This document shows positions 1-8,383 of a stretch of 64,000 nt of DNA, in pieces. A model generated the notes under the pieces. It worked only from the letters and a program-made list of their open reading frames with translations, had not been told where the DNA came from and ran no database searches. Position numbers and translations under genes: made by a program. The DNA lies in contig JBFPJN010000002.1 in NCBI GenBank assembly GCA_040839025.1, positions 62,001-126,000 of the forward strand, in the 5' to 3' direction. Each line of letters begins with the position of its first letter. Within the stretch, counting starts at the first letter, position 1. This DNA comes from Alphaproteobacteria bacterium LSUCC0719 (GTDB lineage Bacteria > Pseudomonadota > Alphaproteobacteria > Puniceispirillales > Puniceispirillaceae).

Positions 1-1
1 G

Positions 2-79
2 GCGCTGTCAAAGTGGAAAGAGCTGACGGCACCGCGCGCGGTGATCCGGGACCCGGCCAATATGCCGGCCGGGGTATGA
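2..79 (+). CDS. C-terminal fragment of an unidentified protein
   Basis: The window opens inside a reading frame that stops at a TGA at 77-79. About 25 residues are visible, ending in NMPAGV. I chose this frame because about 20 of its 25 codons end in G or C, as in the neighbouring genes, while the other open frame (to about 135) has much weaker third-position bias. No family can be named from so little. It lies just upstream of, and on the same strand as, the ABC transporter operon, so it may be the last gene before it or its first member. Confidence 0.4.
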   Translation, partial: ALSKWKELTAPRAVIRDPANMPAGV

Positions 80-145
80 TGTGTGCCGACACACCGATTG
101 TCACGCCGCGGCGGGACCTGAACCAAATGGCGTGACGGGGGAGTG

Positions 146-940
146 ATGTCACAGGACACCAACAGCACAGCTGCGATTCATGCGGACAAGCTATGCCTGA
201 CCTTTGAGTCGAATGACGGGCCGGTGCACGCGCTGAAGGACGTCGATCTGACCATCGACAAGGGTGATTTCGTGTCTTTCATCGGCCCATCGGGATGCGG
301 CAAGACCACCCTGCTGCGGGTCATCGCCGATCTTGAGCATCCAACAGCCGGTGCCATTTCGGTGAATGGCGACACGCCGGAGCAGGCCCGCCTGGCCGGT
401 GCCTATGGCTATGTCTTTCAGGCACCGGCGCTTCTGGCATGGCGGACGATTGAACGGAATATCGGCCTGCCGCTGGAAATCATGGGGATCAGCCGTGCCG
501 AACAGGCCGAGCGCGTCCAGCGAACGCTGGACCTTGTCGGACTCGACGGGTTTGGCCGGAAATTCCCCTGGCAGCTGTCGGGAGGCATGCAGCAACGCGC
601 CTCTATCGCGCGGGCGCTGGCCTTTGATGCCGATTTGCTGCTGATGGATGAACCTTTTGGCGCGCTTGATGAAATCGTCCGCGACCATCTGAATGAACAG
701 CTTCTCCAACTGTGGCAAAAGACCGGCAAGACAATCTGTTTCGTCACCCATTCCATTCCCGAGGCGGTCTATCTGTCGACCCGGATTGTCGTCATGTCGC
801 CGCGCCCGGGGCGCGTGACCGACATTATTGAATCCGACCTGCCGCGGGACCGGCCCCTCGATATCCGGGAATCGAAACGGTTCCTTGAAATCGCCCAGCG
901 GGTGCGCAACGGCCTTCGCGAGGGACATTCCTATGACTAG
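146..940 (+). CDS. NitT/TauT-type ABC transporter ATP-binding protein
   Basis: This is the ATPase of an importer of the nitrate/sulfonate/thiamine-precursor class (SsuB/TauB/ThiZ-like), about 264 aa and of normal length. The Walker A motif GPSGCGKTT lies near residue 49, the signature LSGGMQQR near 145 and Walker B LLLMDEPFGALD near 165, followed by the switch histidine in FVTHS. A GTG at 143 sits directly before the ATG at 146; a purine-rich GGGGGAG at 136-142 precedes both, so either could start translation. Two permeases and a binding protein follow on the same strand. It would couple ATP hydrolysis to uptake at the inner membrane. The class is secure; the substrate cannot be read from this gene. 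Confidence 0.93.
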   Translation: MSQDTNSTAAIHADKLCLTFESNDGPVHALKDVDLTIDKGDFVSFIGPSGCGKTTLLRVIADLEHPTAGAISVNGDTPEQARLAGAYGYVFQAPALLAWRTIERNIGLPLEIMGISRAEQAERVQRTLDLVGLDGFGRKFPWQLSGGMQQRASIARALAFDADLLLMDEPFGALDEIVRDHLNEQLLQLWQKTGKTICFVTHSIPEAVYLSTRIVVMSPRPGRVTDIIESDLPRDRPLDIRESKRFLEIAQRVRNGLREGHSYD

Positions 941-977
941 GTGGCCGATGACCAAGTGGCCTATGACCGGGTTGCGA
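933..977 (+). repeat. Three imperfect 15-bp tandem units over a stop codon
   Basis: Three consecutive 15-bp units each begin ATGAC and share the core TGGCC or TTGCG (933-947, 948-962, 963-977). The TAG stop of the ATPase lies in the first unit at 938-940. The array fills half of the 84-bp gap before the permease. It reads as a small local duplication, with no sign of function. Confidence 0.6.
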
Positions 978-1024
978 ACAGAGCATGACCGGACCGGCGG
1001 CACGGATGTGAAGGGGCCAAAAAG

Positions 1025-1912
1025 GTGACGGGCACGATGACAGGCACGGTCAGCAGGGCAGCGCCGATTGTCGTCGTCGTCGCGGCGATCATGGTGATCT
1101 GGTACGGCTTTACCGTGCATCTGAATGCGCCCTGGCAAATTGAGCGCTACGAGAAGGCCGGAACCGAATGGCAGATGCGCGATCTTGTGCGCGATACGAT
1201 GGCGCAGGATCGTCCGGTGCTGCCGGCACCACACCAGATCGTCACGGAAATCTGGAATACCACAGTCAAAAAGAAAATCACCTCGAAGCGGTCGCTGATC
1301 TATCACGGCAGCATCACCCTGTCATCGACCCTGCTCGGCTTTGCCATGGGCACCGTCCTCGGTATCGGGCTGGCGGTGTCGATTGTCGAAAACAGGGCGA
1401 TGGACAAGTCGCTGATGCCGTGGATCATCACCAGCCAGACAATCCCGATCCTGGCCATTGCGCCGATGATCATCGTGGTGTTGAACGCTGTCGGCTTGTC
1501 GGGCCTGGTGCCAAAGGCGATGATTTCCACCTATCTGAGCTTCTTTCCCGTCGTCGTGGGCATGGTCAAGGGACTGCGCAGCCCCGACCCGATGCTGATG
1601 GACCTGATGCGCACCTACAAGGCATCCCGCCTTCAGACATTCTGGAAGCTGCGCCTTCCCGCCTCGGTACCATTCCTGTTTGCCTCGATGAAGGTTGCTG
1701 TCGCAATCAGTCTTGTCGGTGCGATTGTCGGTGAATTGCCGACCGGTGCCGTCGCCGGGCTTGGCGCACGGCTTCTTGCCGGTTCCTATTACGGTCAGAC
1801 AATCCAGATCTGGTCGGCGCTGATCGCGGCGGCCTGTATGGCGGCGCTTCTTGTTGGCGTCGTCGGGGTGATCAGCCATATCGCGCTTCGCCGGATGGGG
1901 CTTCGGGCATGA
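1025..1912 (+). CDS. NitT/TauT-type ABC transporter permease 1
   Basis: A 295-aa inner-membrane permease of the BPD_transp_1 family. A hydrophobic first helix (about residues 10-28) is followed by a roughly 65-residue soluble stretch and then about five more helices. The cytoplasmic coupling loop that contacts the ATPase (EAA-like, around MRTYKASRLQTFWKLRLP) is near residue 200. It starts with GTG at 1025 after an AAAGG; an ATG at 1037 is the alternative. The 3' end overlaps the next permease by 4 bp (ATGA), so the two are translationally coupled. Two different permease genes in one system imply a heterodimeric channel, as in ThiX-like and some pyrimidine-type NMT1 systems. Confidence 0.9.
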   Translation: MTGTMTGTVSRAAPIVVVVAAIMVIWYGFTVHLNAPWQIERYEKAGTEWQMRDLVRDTMAQDRPVLPAPHQIVTEIWNTTVKKKITSKRSLIYHGSITLSSTLLGFAMGTVLGIGLAVSIVENRAMDKSLMPWIITSQTIPILAIAPMIIVVLNAVGLSGLVPKAMISTYLSFFPVVVGMVKGLRSPDPMLMDLMRTYKASRLQTFWKLRLPASVPFLFASMKVAVAISLVGAIVGELPTGAVAGLGARLLAGSYYGQTIQIWSALIAAACMAALLVGVVGVISHIALRRMGLRA

Positions 1913-3009
1913 CCGGGTTCCAGCGCGCCATTGCCACGCTTGGCAGCCTTGCCGCGGCGATGGCGCTGATCACCGCCCTTGCCATGTTTGGCCAGACCGG
2001 GATGGCACTGGCGGCATTCAGTGCCTGTCTCGTCATTCTCGGCTTGCGGCATCGCTTCGGCCTGCTGCCGCAGGCGCGGTTCGATCTGATTGCGAGCCTT
2101 GTCGGCATGGTGATGATCCTGTCCATTCTTGACGGCGACATGCCGACGGCAAGCTGGCCGCTGCTGATTGCCTGCTGGCTTTTCGGCTGGCTGGCGGTGG
2201 AAAAGACAATGGCGGCGCGCAACCTTCCCAAGGGTCTGTCCGCCGCAGTGTCGCTGGCAGTGCCGGTCTTCTTTGGTGCCTGGATCATCTTTGTATGGGA
2301 AGCGGTCACAATCGGGCTGAAGATACCGACCGTCCTGCTGCCGCCGCCATCGATGATCGCGCTTCGCTTTGCCGAATCCACATCCATCCTCTGGGCTGAT
2401 TTCCAGCAGACCGTCATCAAGGCGGCGCTGAGCGGCTATATTCTGGGCTGTGGCAGCGCCTTTATCGTCGCCATTCTGATTGATCGCATTCCCTTCCTGC
2501 AACGCGGCCTGCTGCCGGTCGGCAACTTCGTCTCGGCGCTGCCGATTGTCGGCATCGCGCCGATCATGGTGATGTGGTTCGGCTTCGACTGGCAGTCGAA
2601 AGCGGCTGTGGTTGTGGTGATGACCTTTTTCCCGATGCTGGTGAACACCGTCGCCGGATTGCAGGCGACACAGGCGATGGAGCGTGACCTGCTGCGAACC
2701 TACGCCTCTTCCTATTTTCAGCTGCTGATCAAACTGCGACTGCCGACCGCAGCGCCGTTCATCTTCAATGCGCTGAAGATCAATTCCACGCTGGCGCTGA
2801 TCGGCGCCATCGTCGCCGAATTCTTTGGCACCCCGATTGTTGGCCTTGGCTTTCGTATCTCGACCGAAGTCGGTCGGATGAATGTTGATATGGTATGGGC
2901 GGAAATTGTTGTCGCCGCCCTTGCCGGATCAATCAGCTACGGCCTTCTCAGCCTGCTGGAACGGCAGGTTACCTTCTGGCACCCGTCGAACCGCCGGAAG
3001 ACCTCATAA
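1909..3009 (+). CDS. NitT/TauT-type ABC transporter permease 2
   Basis: A 366-aa second permease. Compared with the usual length of about 260 aa it carries an N-terminal extension of about 110 residues with four predicted membrane segments (around residues 10-28, 32-46, 55-72 and 80-95) before the canonical BPD_transp_1 core. The EAA-type coupling loop (LRTYASSYFQLLIKLRLP) lies near residue 265. It overlaps the upstream permease by 4 bp and is followed after 28 bp by the binding protein gene. The extended N-terminus is the only unusual trait; it could be a lineage-specific membrane module, but no function can be read from it. Confidence 0.9.
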   Translation: MTGFQRAIATLGSLAAAMALITALAMFGQTGMALAAFSACLVILGLRHRFGLLPQARFDLIASLVGMVMILSILDGDMPTASWPLLIACWLFGWLAVEKTMAARNLPKGLSAAVSLAVPVFFGAWIIFVWEAVTIGLKIPTVLLPPPSMIALRFAESTSILWADFQQTVIKAALSGYILGCGSAFIVAILIDRIPFLQRGLLPVGNFVSALPIVGIAPIMVMWFGFDWQSKAAVVVVMTFFPMLVNTVAGLQATQAMERDLLRTYASSYFQLLIKLRLPTAAPFIFNALKINSTLALIGAIVAEFFGTPIVGLGFRISTEVGRMNVDMVWAEIVVAALAGSISYGLLSLLERQVTFWHPSNRRKTS

Positions 3010-3037
3010 CCGAAAAACACAACCTAGGGAGCATGAC

Positions 3038-4027
3038 ATGAAAAAAACTCTGACAACCCTGCTGGCACTTGCCGCAACCGTTGCCATGGGCACGGCGGCA
3101 AGCGCGGCAGACAAGCTGACCTTGCAGTTGAAATGGGTCACCCAGGCCCAGTTCGCCGGATATTTTGTGGCCGCTGACCAGGGCTTTTACGCCGAAGAAG
3201 GCCTTGATGTCACCATCAAGCCGGGCGGGCCCGATGTCTCACCGGTACAGGTGATCGCCGGTGGCGGCGCTGATGTGGTGATTGACTGGATGCCATCGGC
3301 TCTGGCCTCACGCGAAAAGGGTGTGGACCTTGTGAACATCGCACAACCCTTCAAATCCTCTGGCATGATGCTGACCTGCCGCAAGGATTCAGGCATCACC
3401 GCGCCGGCCGATTTCCGCGGCAAGACACTTGGCGTCTGGTTCTATGGCAACGAATATCCGTTCCTGTCTTGGATGAGCCAGCTGAACATTCCGACCGATG
3501 GCAGCAGCAGTGGTGTCAACGTCCTCAAGCAGGGCTTCAATGTCGACCCGATCCTGCAGAAGCAGGCCGAATGTGTGTCCACAATGACCTACAACGAATA
3601 CTGGCAGGTGATTGACGCCGGCCTGACCGCCGATGAACTGGTCGTCTTCAAATATCAGGACCAGGGCGTGGCCACACTTGAGGACGGTCTCTACGTTCTT
3701 GGTGACCGGCTCAAGGATGCCGCCTTCCAGGACCAGATGGTCCGCTTTGTGCGGGCCTCGATGAAGGGCTGGAAATGGGCTGAGTCAAACCCGGATGCCG
3801 CTGCCGATATTGTGCTGGAGAATGACGCCACCGGCGCCCAGACAGAAAAGCACCAGCGCCGGATGATGCGTGAAATCGCCAAGCTGACCGCCGGGTCGAA
3901 CGGCGCGCTGGACCCTGCCGATTACGAGCGCACGGTCGCAACGCTGATGAAGGGCGGATCTGATCCGGTGATCACCAAGAAGCCGTCAGGTGCCTGGACA
4001 CATATGATCACGGACAAGGCGCTGTAA
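3038..4027 (+). CDS. NMT1/THI5-like periplasmic substrate-binding protein
   Basis: A 329-aa secreted protein. I chose the ATG at 3038 because it follows an AGGGAG ribosome-binding site at 3026-3031 and opens a clear Sec signal peptide (MKKTL, hydrophobic core, cleavage around ASA-AD). The mature part begins with LTLQLKW and continues with AQFAGYFVAADQGFYAEEGLDV, the hallmark of NMT1/THI5-like binding proteins that bind pyrimidine-type ligands such as formyl-aminopyrimidine, HMP or riboflavin. It is the last gene of the ABC operon. Its 3' end faces the predicted nicotinate operon across a terminator, so the importer may feed a heterocycle into it; that link is inference only. Confidence 0.9.
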   Translation: MKKTLTTLLALAATVAMGTAASAADKLTLQLKWVTQAQFAGYFVAADQGFYAEEGLDVTIKPGGPDVSPVQVIAGGGADVVIDWMPSALASREKGVDLVNIAQPFKSSGMMLTCRKDSGITAPADFRGKTLGVWFYGNEYPFLSWMSQLNIPTDGSSSGVNVLKQGFNVDPILQKQAECVSTMTYNEYWQVIDAGLTADELVVFKYQDQGVATLEDGLYVLGDRLKDAAFQDQMVRFVRASMKGWKWAESNPDAAADIVLENDATGAQTEKHQRRMMREIAKLTAGSNGALDPADYERTVATLMKGGSDPVITKKPSGAWTHMITDKAL

Positions 4028-4073
4028 TCCGAGCATCACCGCGTTGCCGGGGCCTCCGTCCGGCAGCAAAGGA

Positions 4074-4107
4074 GGGCCGTCCACATTTGTGGGCGGCCCA
4101 TCTTTTT
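4074..4107 (+). terminator. Rho-independent terminator after the NMT1 ABC operon
   Basis: A stem of about 11 bp (GGGCCGTCCAC with GTGGGCGGCCC, one G-T pair) closes on a short loop at 4074-4099 and is followed by TCTTTTTG. It lies 46 bp after the binding-protein stop and between two convergent operons. The T-run is on the plus strand, so it serves the ABC operon best. Confidence 0.85.
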
Positions 4108-4123
4108 GGGGATGCCGGAACCG

Positions 4124-4675
4124 CTATTCGACGGTGATCGTCACCTGTGCGGCAAGTTCCTCGCCATCGCGGTGCAGCGCGCTGTGATCATTCGCGTTCA
4201 AAGATACCTTGACTACATGCTGGCCGGCCGACAGGCCGCTGATGTGGTACCAGTCACCATAGAGGCGGCCAAGCTTCTTGCCATCCACATAGATATGGGC
4301 ATGCCCCTCGCCCTCGACATTGTCACGGCCGGCAGCCGCCGCATTGAAGGTGAAACCGGTCGTGATGACATGCAGATTCCAGCCGCTTTCGGGATCCTTG
4401 AAGATGTCAGCCGATACGCTTGGCGGCGTCGCCCAGTCATCGACGGCCAGCATGCCGTGTCCATGCGGCTTGCCGGCCATTGTCATGTCACCCTTTATCA
4501 TGCCGGTCGGTTTCGTGCCGCCACCCTGTGACGGCACAGACCGCAGATCGCCAGCCGCCCAATACAGGCCGGCACCAATCAACGCCCCTGAAATAAAGGT
4601 CACAACCAGGCTGGCCAGTGGCGAGCGCGCATCACCGGCATTATCCGGCCCGTCAGATGTCACCGCTTTGCCCAT
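4124..4675 (-). CDS. Membrane-anchored hypothetical protein
   Basis: A 183-aa protein with a start at 4675 set by GGGGAGG six bases upstream. One hydrophobic segment at about residues 19-40 should anchor it, or act as an uncleaved signal, leaving a periplasmic domain. A His/Met-rich linker (GDMTMAGKPHGHGM) comes before a conserved-looking C-terminal domain with GEGHAHIYVDGKKLGRLYGDWYHI and LNANDH. This resembles small secreted domains of unknown function found near metal-handling genes in marine bacteria, but I cannot name the family. The many His and Met residues would suit metal binding; that is speculation. It is the last gene of the minus-strand pncA operon, 32 bp after it. Confidence 0.75.
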   Translation of the reverse strand: MGKAVTSDGPDNAGDARSPLASLVVTFISGALIGAGLYWAAGDLRSVPSQGGGTKPTGMIKGDMTMAGKPHGHGMLAVDDWATPPSVSADIFKDPESGWNLHVITTGFTFNAAAAGRDNVEGEGHAHIYVDGKKLGRLYGDWYHISGLSAGQHVVKVSLNANDHSALHRDGEELAAQVTITVE

Positions 4676-4707
4676 GCTTTCCTCCCCCCGGTGCGATGAC
4701 ACCGGCA

Positions 4708-5304
4708 TCACGCCACCAGCGTCACCCCTGCCTGCCGCATATCGGCAAGTGCCCTGTCCAGCGAGCCGTCAAGATCGATCGCACGGCAGGCCGGCAACCT
4801 GACCTCGACCCGAAACCCGTTCGCCACGCCATCCAGCGCCGACCACGCAACACAGTAATCCGTGGCAAGCCCGACCATCGTCAGATCCTGACAACCACGG
4901 TCACGAAGCAACCCGGCAAGTCCGGTCGCCGTTGCCTTGTCATTCTCAAAGAAGGCGGAATAGGAATCGACCGCCGGGTTGGTCCCCTTGCGGATCACCG
5001 CGTCCGCACGCACCGTGTCCAGCGCCGGATGAAATTCCGCGCCCTGACGTCCCTGAATACAATGATCCGGCCACAGAACCTGTGGCCCATAGGGCATGTC
5101 TGTCAGGGTGAAGGGTGCCGCGCCCTCATGCGACGAGGCAAAGCTGGAATGTCCTTCGGGGTGCCAGTCCTGGGTCAGGATGACAAGATCGAACGCCCCC
5201 ATCATCTCGTTGATGGGCTGCATGATGCTGTCACCATCGCTCACGGCGAGAGCCCCGCCGGGGCAGAAATCAATCTGCGGATCAATTACCACAAGCGCCT
5301 TCAT
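4708..5304 (-). CDS. pncA: Nicotinamidase (pyrazinamidase)
   Basis: A 198-aa isochorismatase-fold hydrolase that deamidates nicotinamide to nicotinate and ammonia. The PncA signature is complete: catalytic D8 in VVIDPQIDFCPGGALAV, K106, and nucleophile C151 in GLATDYCVAWSALD, with metal-site residues D46, H48 and H81 in TQDWHPEGH and WPDHC. Length is normal for the family. It sits in a minus-strand series with a 6-hydroxynicotinate reductase homologue and a molybdenum hydroxylase, which fits feeding nicotinate into catabolism and not only NAD salvage. A 95-bp gap separates it from the DUF1185 gene upstream, so it may be co-transcribed or have its own promoter. Confidence 0.95.
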   Translation of the reverse strand: MKALVVIDPQIDFCPGGALAVSDGDSIMQPINEMMGAFDLVILTQDWHPEGHSSFASSHEGAAPFTLTDMPYGPQVLWPDHCIQGRQGAEFHPALDTVRADAVIRKGTNPAVDSYSAFFENDKATATGLAGLLRDRGCQDLTMVGLATDYCVAWSALDGVANGFRVEVRLPACRAIDLDGSLDRALADMRQAGVTLVA

Positions 5305-5399
5305 CTCGGCTTACCTCCCGTCACACTGGTTCATGTCTGAAGTTTAGAATGCCGCCTCGCATGGCGCAATATCCCGACCCACCGGAGCGCCCCGGCTGT

Positions 5400-5981
5400 C
5401 TAGCGCAGCCCGTCCTTTCCGGTGACCTCATCGACTGTCAGCCCGCCCATGCGGTTATGGATCCGTGGACCACGCGACATGGCAAGCGCAAACATGATCT
5501 CGCCGGCACGCGGCGCATCGGCAAGCCGCACTTCCATAGCGTCGAAATGGCTTCGCACATAGGCCGCGTTGATGTGGCCCAGCGGAATATCGATCGGCGT
5601 GCCGGGGCCGCCTACCTTCATCGCCGACGGCACGATCGCCTTGGCCTCGCCAAGACGTTCGCGCATCGAATAGCCGCCCGGAACATGCCACAGGGCGGTA
5701 TGTTCCAGCTCGCCGCCCTCGCCGGCCAGCGCCGCCTTGCCATAGCCGTCGATGCCTTCGACACCGCCAAGAAGATCAATCAGCTCATCCGTCATCGCCA
5801 GACCAAGCGGTTTCAGATCATCCATCGCCGATTGCAGATCTTCCTGCCATTTGCCGGCAAAGGGGTTCGCCACGACGGCAACAATGGCGGCGCGGCGGCG
5901 CGGTGTTTCCGGCGGCGGCCCGTTTTCATGATGAATTGTTTCAACAAAACTCATCGTCTTGCGAAGCGTAAAGTCAGGCAT
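5400..5981 (-). CDS. DUF1185 'amino acid synthesis' family protein
   Basis: A 193-aa protein that starts at 5981, after GGGAGAA on the minus strand. The sequence matches the family usually called 'amino acid synthesis family' (DUF1185): RRRAAIVAVVANPFAGKW, an LGGVEGIDGYGKAALAGEGGELEH segment, and HVPGGYSMRERLGEAKAIVPS with GTPIDIPLGH. The family name is not backed by a known reaction that I can cite. It overlaps the UPF0280 gene by 8 bp, so both are in one operon with the 6-hydroxynicotinate reductase homologue. By position it is a candidate for a downstream catabolic step or a cofactor-related role. Confidence 0.85.
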   Translation of the reverse strand: MPDFTLRKTMSFVETIHHENGPPPETPRRRAAIVAVVANPFAGKWQEDLQSAMDDLKPLGLAMTDELIDLLGGVEGIDGYGKAALAGEGGELEHTALWHVPGGYSMRERLGEAKAIVPSAMKVGGPGTPIDIPLGHINAAYVRSHFDAMEVRLADAPRAGEIMFALAMSRGPRIHNRMGGLTVDEVTGKDGLR

Positions 5982-6924
5982 GGCAGTTCTCCCTGATGGC
6001 ATCTGTCCTGCGGTCATCCCACCTGTTGGGAGATGGCTGTTCCGCCAGCATCCCGGCAGCAAGACCGACAATTTCGATCCGGCCCTGCAGCACCAGCACC
6101 GCGCCTGCAATGCCGTCCTGCTGCATCAAACGACTGGCGGTGGCGCGCCCGGCGGCGAGCGCGGCGTCAATCTCGTCATCATCCAGCACCGGCACGCCGG
6201 TTGTCACCATCATGGCGGCAAGGTCGCTTGCCGGGTCCAGTTCATGCGCAGATTGCCGGGTGATCATCGGATGGTTCGGCAGATCGACATCATTTGCAAT
6301 CAGCGTCGCCGCGATATCGGCCAGAGCGGCACTGTCGGCAAGTACGGTCACACTGTCGGCAATACCGCGTGAATGGCTGCGCCCACCCCATCCAGAGGTG
6401 GCAATTCCCTGCCAGCGGGTTGGCCCGGCAAGTGTCAGCATGCCGGCCGGCAGACCGGCAATCTGGGCGCGCGTTGTGGCACCGGGCGCGGTCCAGAAGG
6501 CAATATCGCCGCCATTGTTCACACTGATCCGGCGGCATGATCGCGCCGCATCATCATCCCGCATCGCCGCCAGCACATGATCGGCAACCGATCCCGCCAC
6601 CGCAATCATCGGTGTGACAAACCTGTCTCCCGCCACAGCGCAGACCGCCTGCATGCGGCGCGCCACCGGACCTTCGAACCGGTACCCGGCCCGATAGGGC
6701 GCACGAAGCATGTCCAACTCGTCGACAAGAGCCGACAGGACCGGCATGGCCGCTGTCACGGCGCGCTCGAAGAGGGCACGCCGTTCCGGGCCATCCGCGT
6801 CGATCACCAGATCAATCGGTCCATGCTGGATATGGAGACGCTGGCGCGTGCCGATCAGGGCCGCCTGAAATCCCGCCATCGCCGATGGGCGAGCGCACTT
6901 ATCGGTGTCAGGATTCGCCGTCAT
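5974..6924 (-). CDS. UPF0280 (ApbE-like) family protein
   Basis: A 316-aa protein recognisable as UPF0280, a family placed in the ApbE-like superfamily. Visible blocks are YRAGYRFEGPVARRMQAV, the glycine-rich ISVNNGGDIAFW near residue 135 (the equivalent of the ApbE NxGGD motif), and a TSGWGGRSHSRGIADSVTV segment. ApbE proteins transfer FMN to proteins; whether UPF0280 does the same is not established. It overlaps the upstream reductase gene by 17 bp and the downstream DUF1185 gene by 8 bp, a tight operon. No strong ribosome-binding site precedes ATG 6924; an internal ATG at 6879 is possible. Confidence 0.87.
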   Translation of the reverse strand: MTANPDTDKCARPSAMAGFQAALIGTRQRLHIQHGPIDLVIDADGPERRALFERAVTAAMPVLSALVDELDMLRAPYRAGYRFEGPVARRMQAVCAVAGDRFVTPMIAVAGSVADHVLAAMRDDDAARSCRRISVNNGGDIAFWTAPGATTRAQIAGLPAGMLTLAGPTRWQGIATSGWGGRSHSRGIADSVTVLADSAALADIAATLIANDVDLPNHPMITRQSAHELDPASDLAAMMVTTGVPVLDDDEIDAALAAGRATASRLMQQDGIAGAVLVLQGRIEIVGLAAGMLAEQPSPNRWDDRRTDAIRENCHA

Positions 6925-8383
6925 GACCGGTCAGCAATGTATCGGCACCGGGCCCAAGCACTCGCGCATTGGCACCATATTCGCTTCCCTGTTCGATGGC
7001 ATCGGCAATGCTTCGCACGGCATCGTCATGGCCGCCAAGTTCGACATAGTCATCATGCCGAACGGTGAATTCCAGCGGCGCGACAAGCGCCGGTGTCGGC
7101 ACATAGCCAAAGGCATTGTCGGGAAGTTTCAGCACATCGACCATGATGGTGATTCCGCCACCGGGCCAGACAAACGCCTCGACCCCGCCACAGGATACCG
7201 TGGTGTGACGGCGCTGCACCGACCGGGTCAGTTTGACCGGATTCTTTGTCGCGCCGGCACGAAGCGAACCGCCGGCCCCACCCATGAACAGCACCGTACA
7301 CAGGGCCGGTTCACAATTTTCAGTGATCAGATCAACCGTCGGGCGAAGCGTATCGGGAAGTGGTGCCGGCTGCGGAACAAGATCATCATCAAGAACGAAA
7401 TAGGCGAATTGCTCGCCCGTTGTCGACACCATCAAAAGCGTCAGGCCGGGGCGCGCGCCTTTCTTTGCATCCCAGTCGCCAAGAATTGTCAGCGGGTCCT
7501 CGATATCGGTGCCGCCCCAGCCAAGACCCGGTTCAGCAACCTGGAAATACCGTCCCGGGGTCGACCGGCGGCCCTTGATTCTGATGCCTGTTTCCTGCCA
7601 GTCGATAACCTTTCCGGCCTGATGTTCCGATACCACGCCGGTGATATGGTCATCGACAACCACCACCTCGTCGACCAGCCCCTGCCATTGCGAGGCAAAC
7701 ATGCCGATGGTGGCGGACCCGCACCCGACCCGCATGCGGCTCTCGACGATACCGTCGACAATGGGCGGTTTGCCAGCCTGCACCATCACTGTCGCCCCAT
7801 CGTCGATGGTCAGTTCGACAGCCTGTTTGTTGCACAGCTTCATCAGCGTGTCACAGGTGACACGGCCTTCTTTCTTTGAGCCGCCGGTCAGGTGGTCAAC
7901 ACCACCAAGCGACAGCATCTGCGAGCCATATTCGGACGTTATGACAAGCCCGACAGCCTCGCCGTCACACCTGACCACAGCGCCTTCACGCCCAAGGTGA
8001 CGGTCGGTGTCGATCTTCACCTTCACCCCGCAATAGGAGAAAATGGCCTCGGTCACCACGGTAACAAAATCAACACCATCGATATCGCGGCTGACAACAA
8101 AGGGCGCCGGCTTGTAGTCGGGATAGGTCGTGCCGGCACCGATCGCGGTCACGAACAGATCCGATTCAGATCCCAGCCCGCCATCCCAACCAGCGCCAAG
8201 AAAGGGTTTCACGGTATCGCCTGCCGCCAGCCGCCGGTCAAAGATGGTCAACGGGTCGAGACGCACAATCTGGCCGTCCTGATTTGCATAACGGTCACAG
8301 GCACCGCTGTTGCCATCGGCGATGTAGCACATCACCGGGCAGGCATCGCAGCGGATTTTCTCGCTCGTATCCTTGGCCATCAT
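6908..8383 (-). CDS. 6-hydroxynicotinate reductase homologue
   Basis: A 491-aa protein closely resembling proteins annotated as 6-hydroxynicotinate reductase (the Eubacterium barkeri Hnr type), which reduce 6-hydroxynicotinate to 6-oxo-1,4,5,6-tetrahydronicotinate with reduced ferredoxin. The N-terminus carries a cysteine cluster, C12, C15, C19 and C29 (CDACPVMC then GACDRY), suited to an Fe-S centre. Conserved blocks follow: AIGAGTTYPDYKPAPFVVS, EAIFSYCGVKVKIDTDRHLG, GGSKKEGRVTCD and KGRRSTPGRYFQVAEPG. The start overlaps the stop of the molybdenum subunit gene (TGATG at 8383) behind GAGGGA. It is the main evidence for a nicotinate-type reductive pathway; the exact substrate remains inferred. 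Confidence 0.85.
   Translation of the reverse strand: MMAKDTSEKIRCDACPVMCYIADGNSGACDRYANQDGQIVRLDPLTIFDRRLAAGDTVKPFLGAGWDGGLGSESDLFVTAIGAGTTYPDYKPAPFVVSRDIDGVDFVTVVTEAIFSYCGVKVKIDTDRHLGREGAVVRCDGEAVGLVITSEYGSQMLSLGGVDHLTGGSKKEGRVTCDTLMKLCNKQAVELTIDDGATVMVQAGKPPIVDGIVESRMRVGCGSATIGMFASQWQGLVDEVVVVDDHITGVVSEHQAGKVIDWQETGIRIKGRRSTPGRYFQVAEPGLGWGGTDIEDPLTILGDWDAKKGARPGLTLLMVSTTGEQFAYFVLDDDLVPQPAPLPDTLRPTVDLITENCEPALCTVLFMGGAGGSLRAGATKNPVKLTRSVQRRHTTVSCGGVEAFVWPGGGITIMVDVLKLPDNAFGYVPTPALVAPLEFTVRHDDYVELGGHDDAVRSIADAIEQGSEYGANARVLGPGADTLLTGHDGES

Noticed and set aside
80-142. TPP riboswitch before the NMT1-type ABC operon
   Set aside because: The visible leader lacks the CTGAGA-type thi-box core and is too short; only a small GTGTG/CACAC inverted repeat is seen at 81-94.
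191-1306. Long open frame on the minus strand opposite the ATPase and permease genes
   Set aside because: Composition is Arg/His/Gln-rich with no recognisable motif; it mirrors a G+C-rich gene with strong third-position bias. The plus strand carries complete ABC motifs.
4046-4064. GCCGG...CCGGC hairpin before the main terminator
   Set aside because: The stem is only 5 bp with a long loop and no T-run; the hairpin at 4074-4099 accounts for termination.
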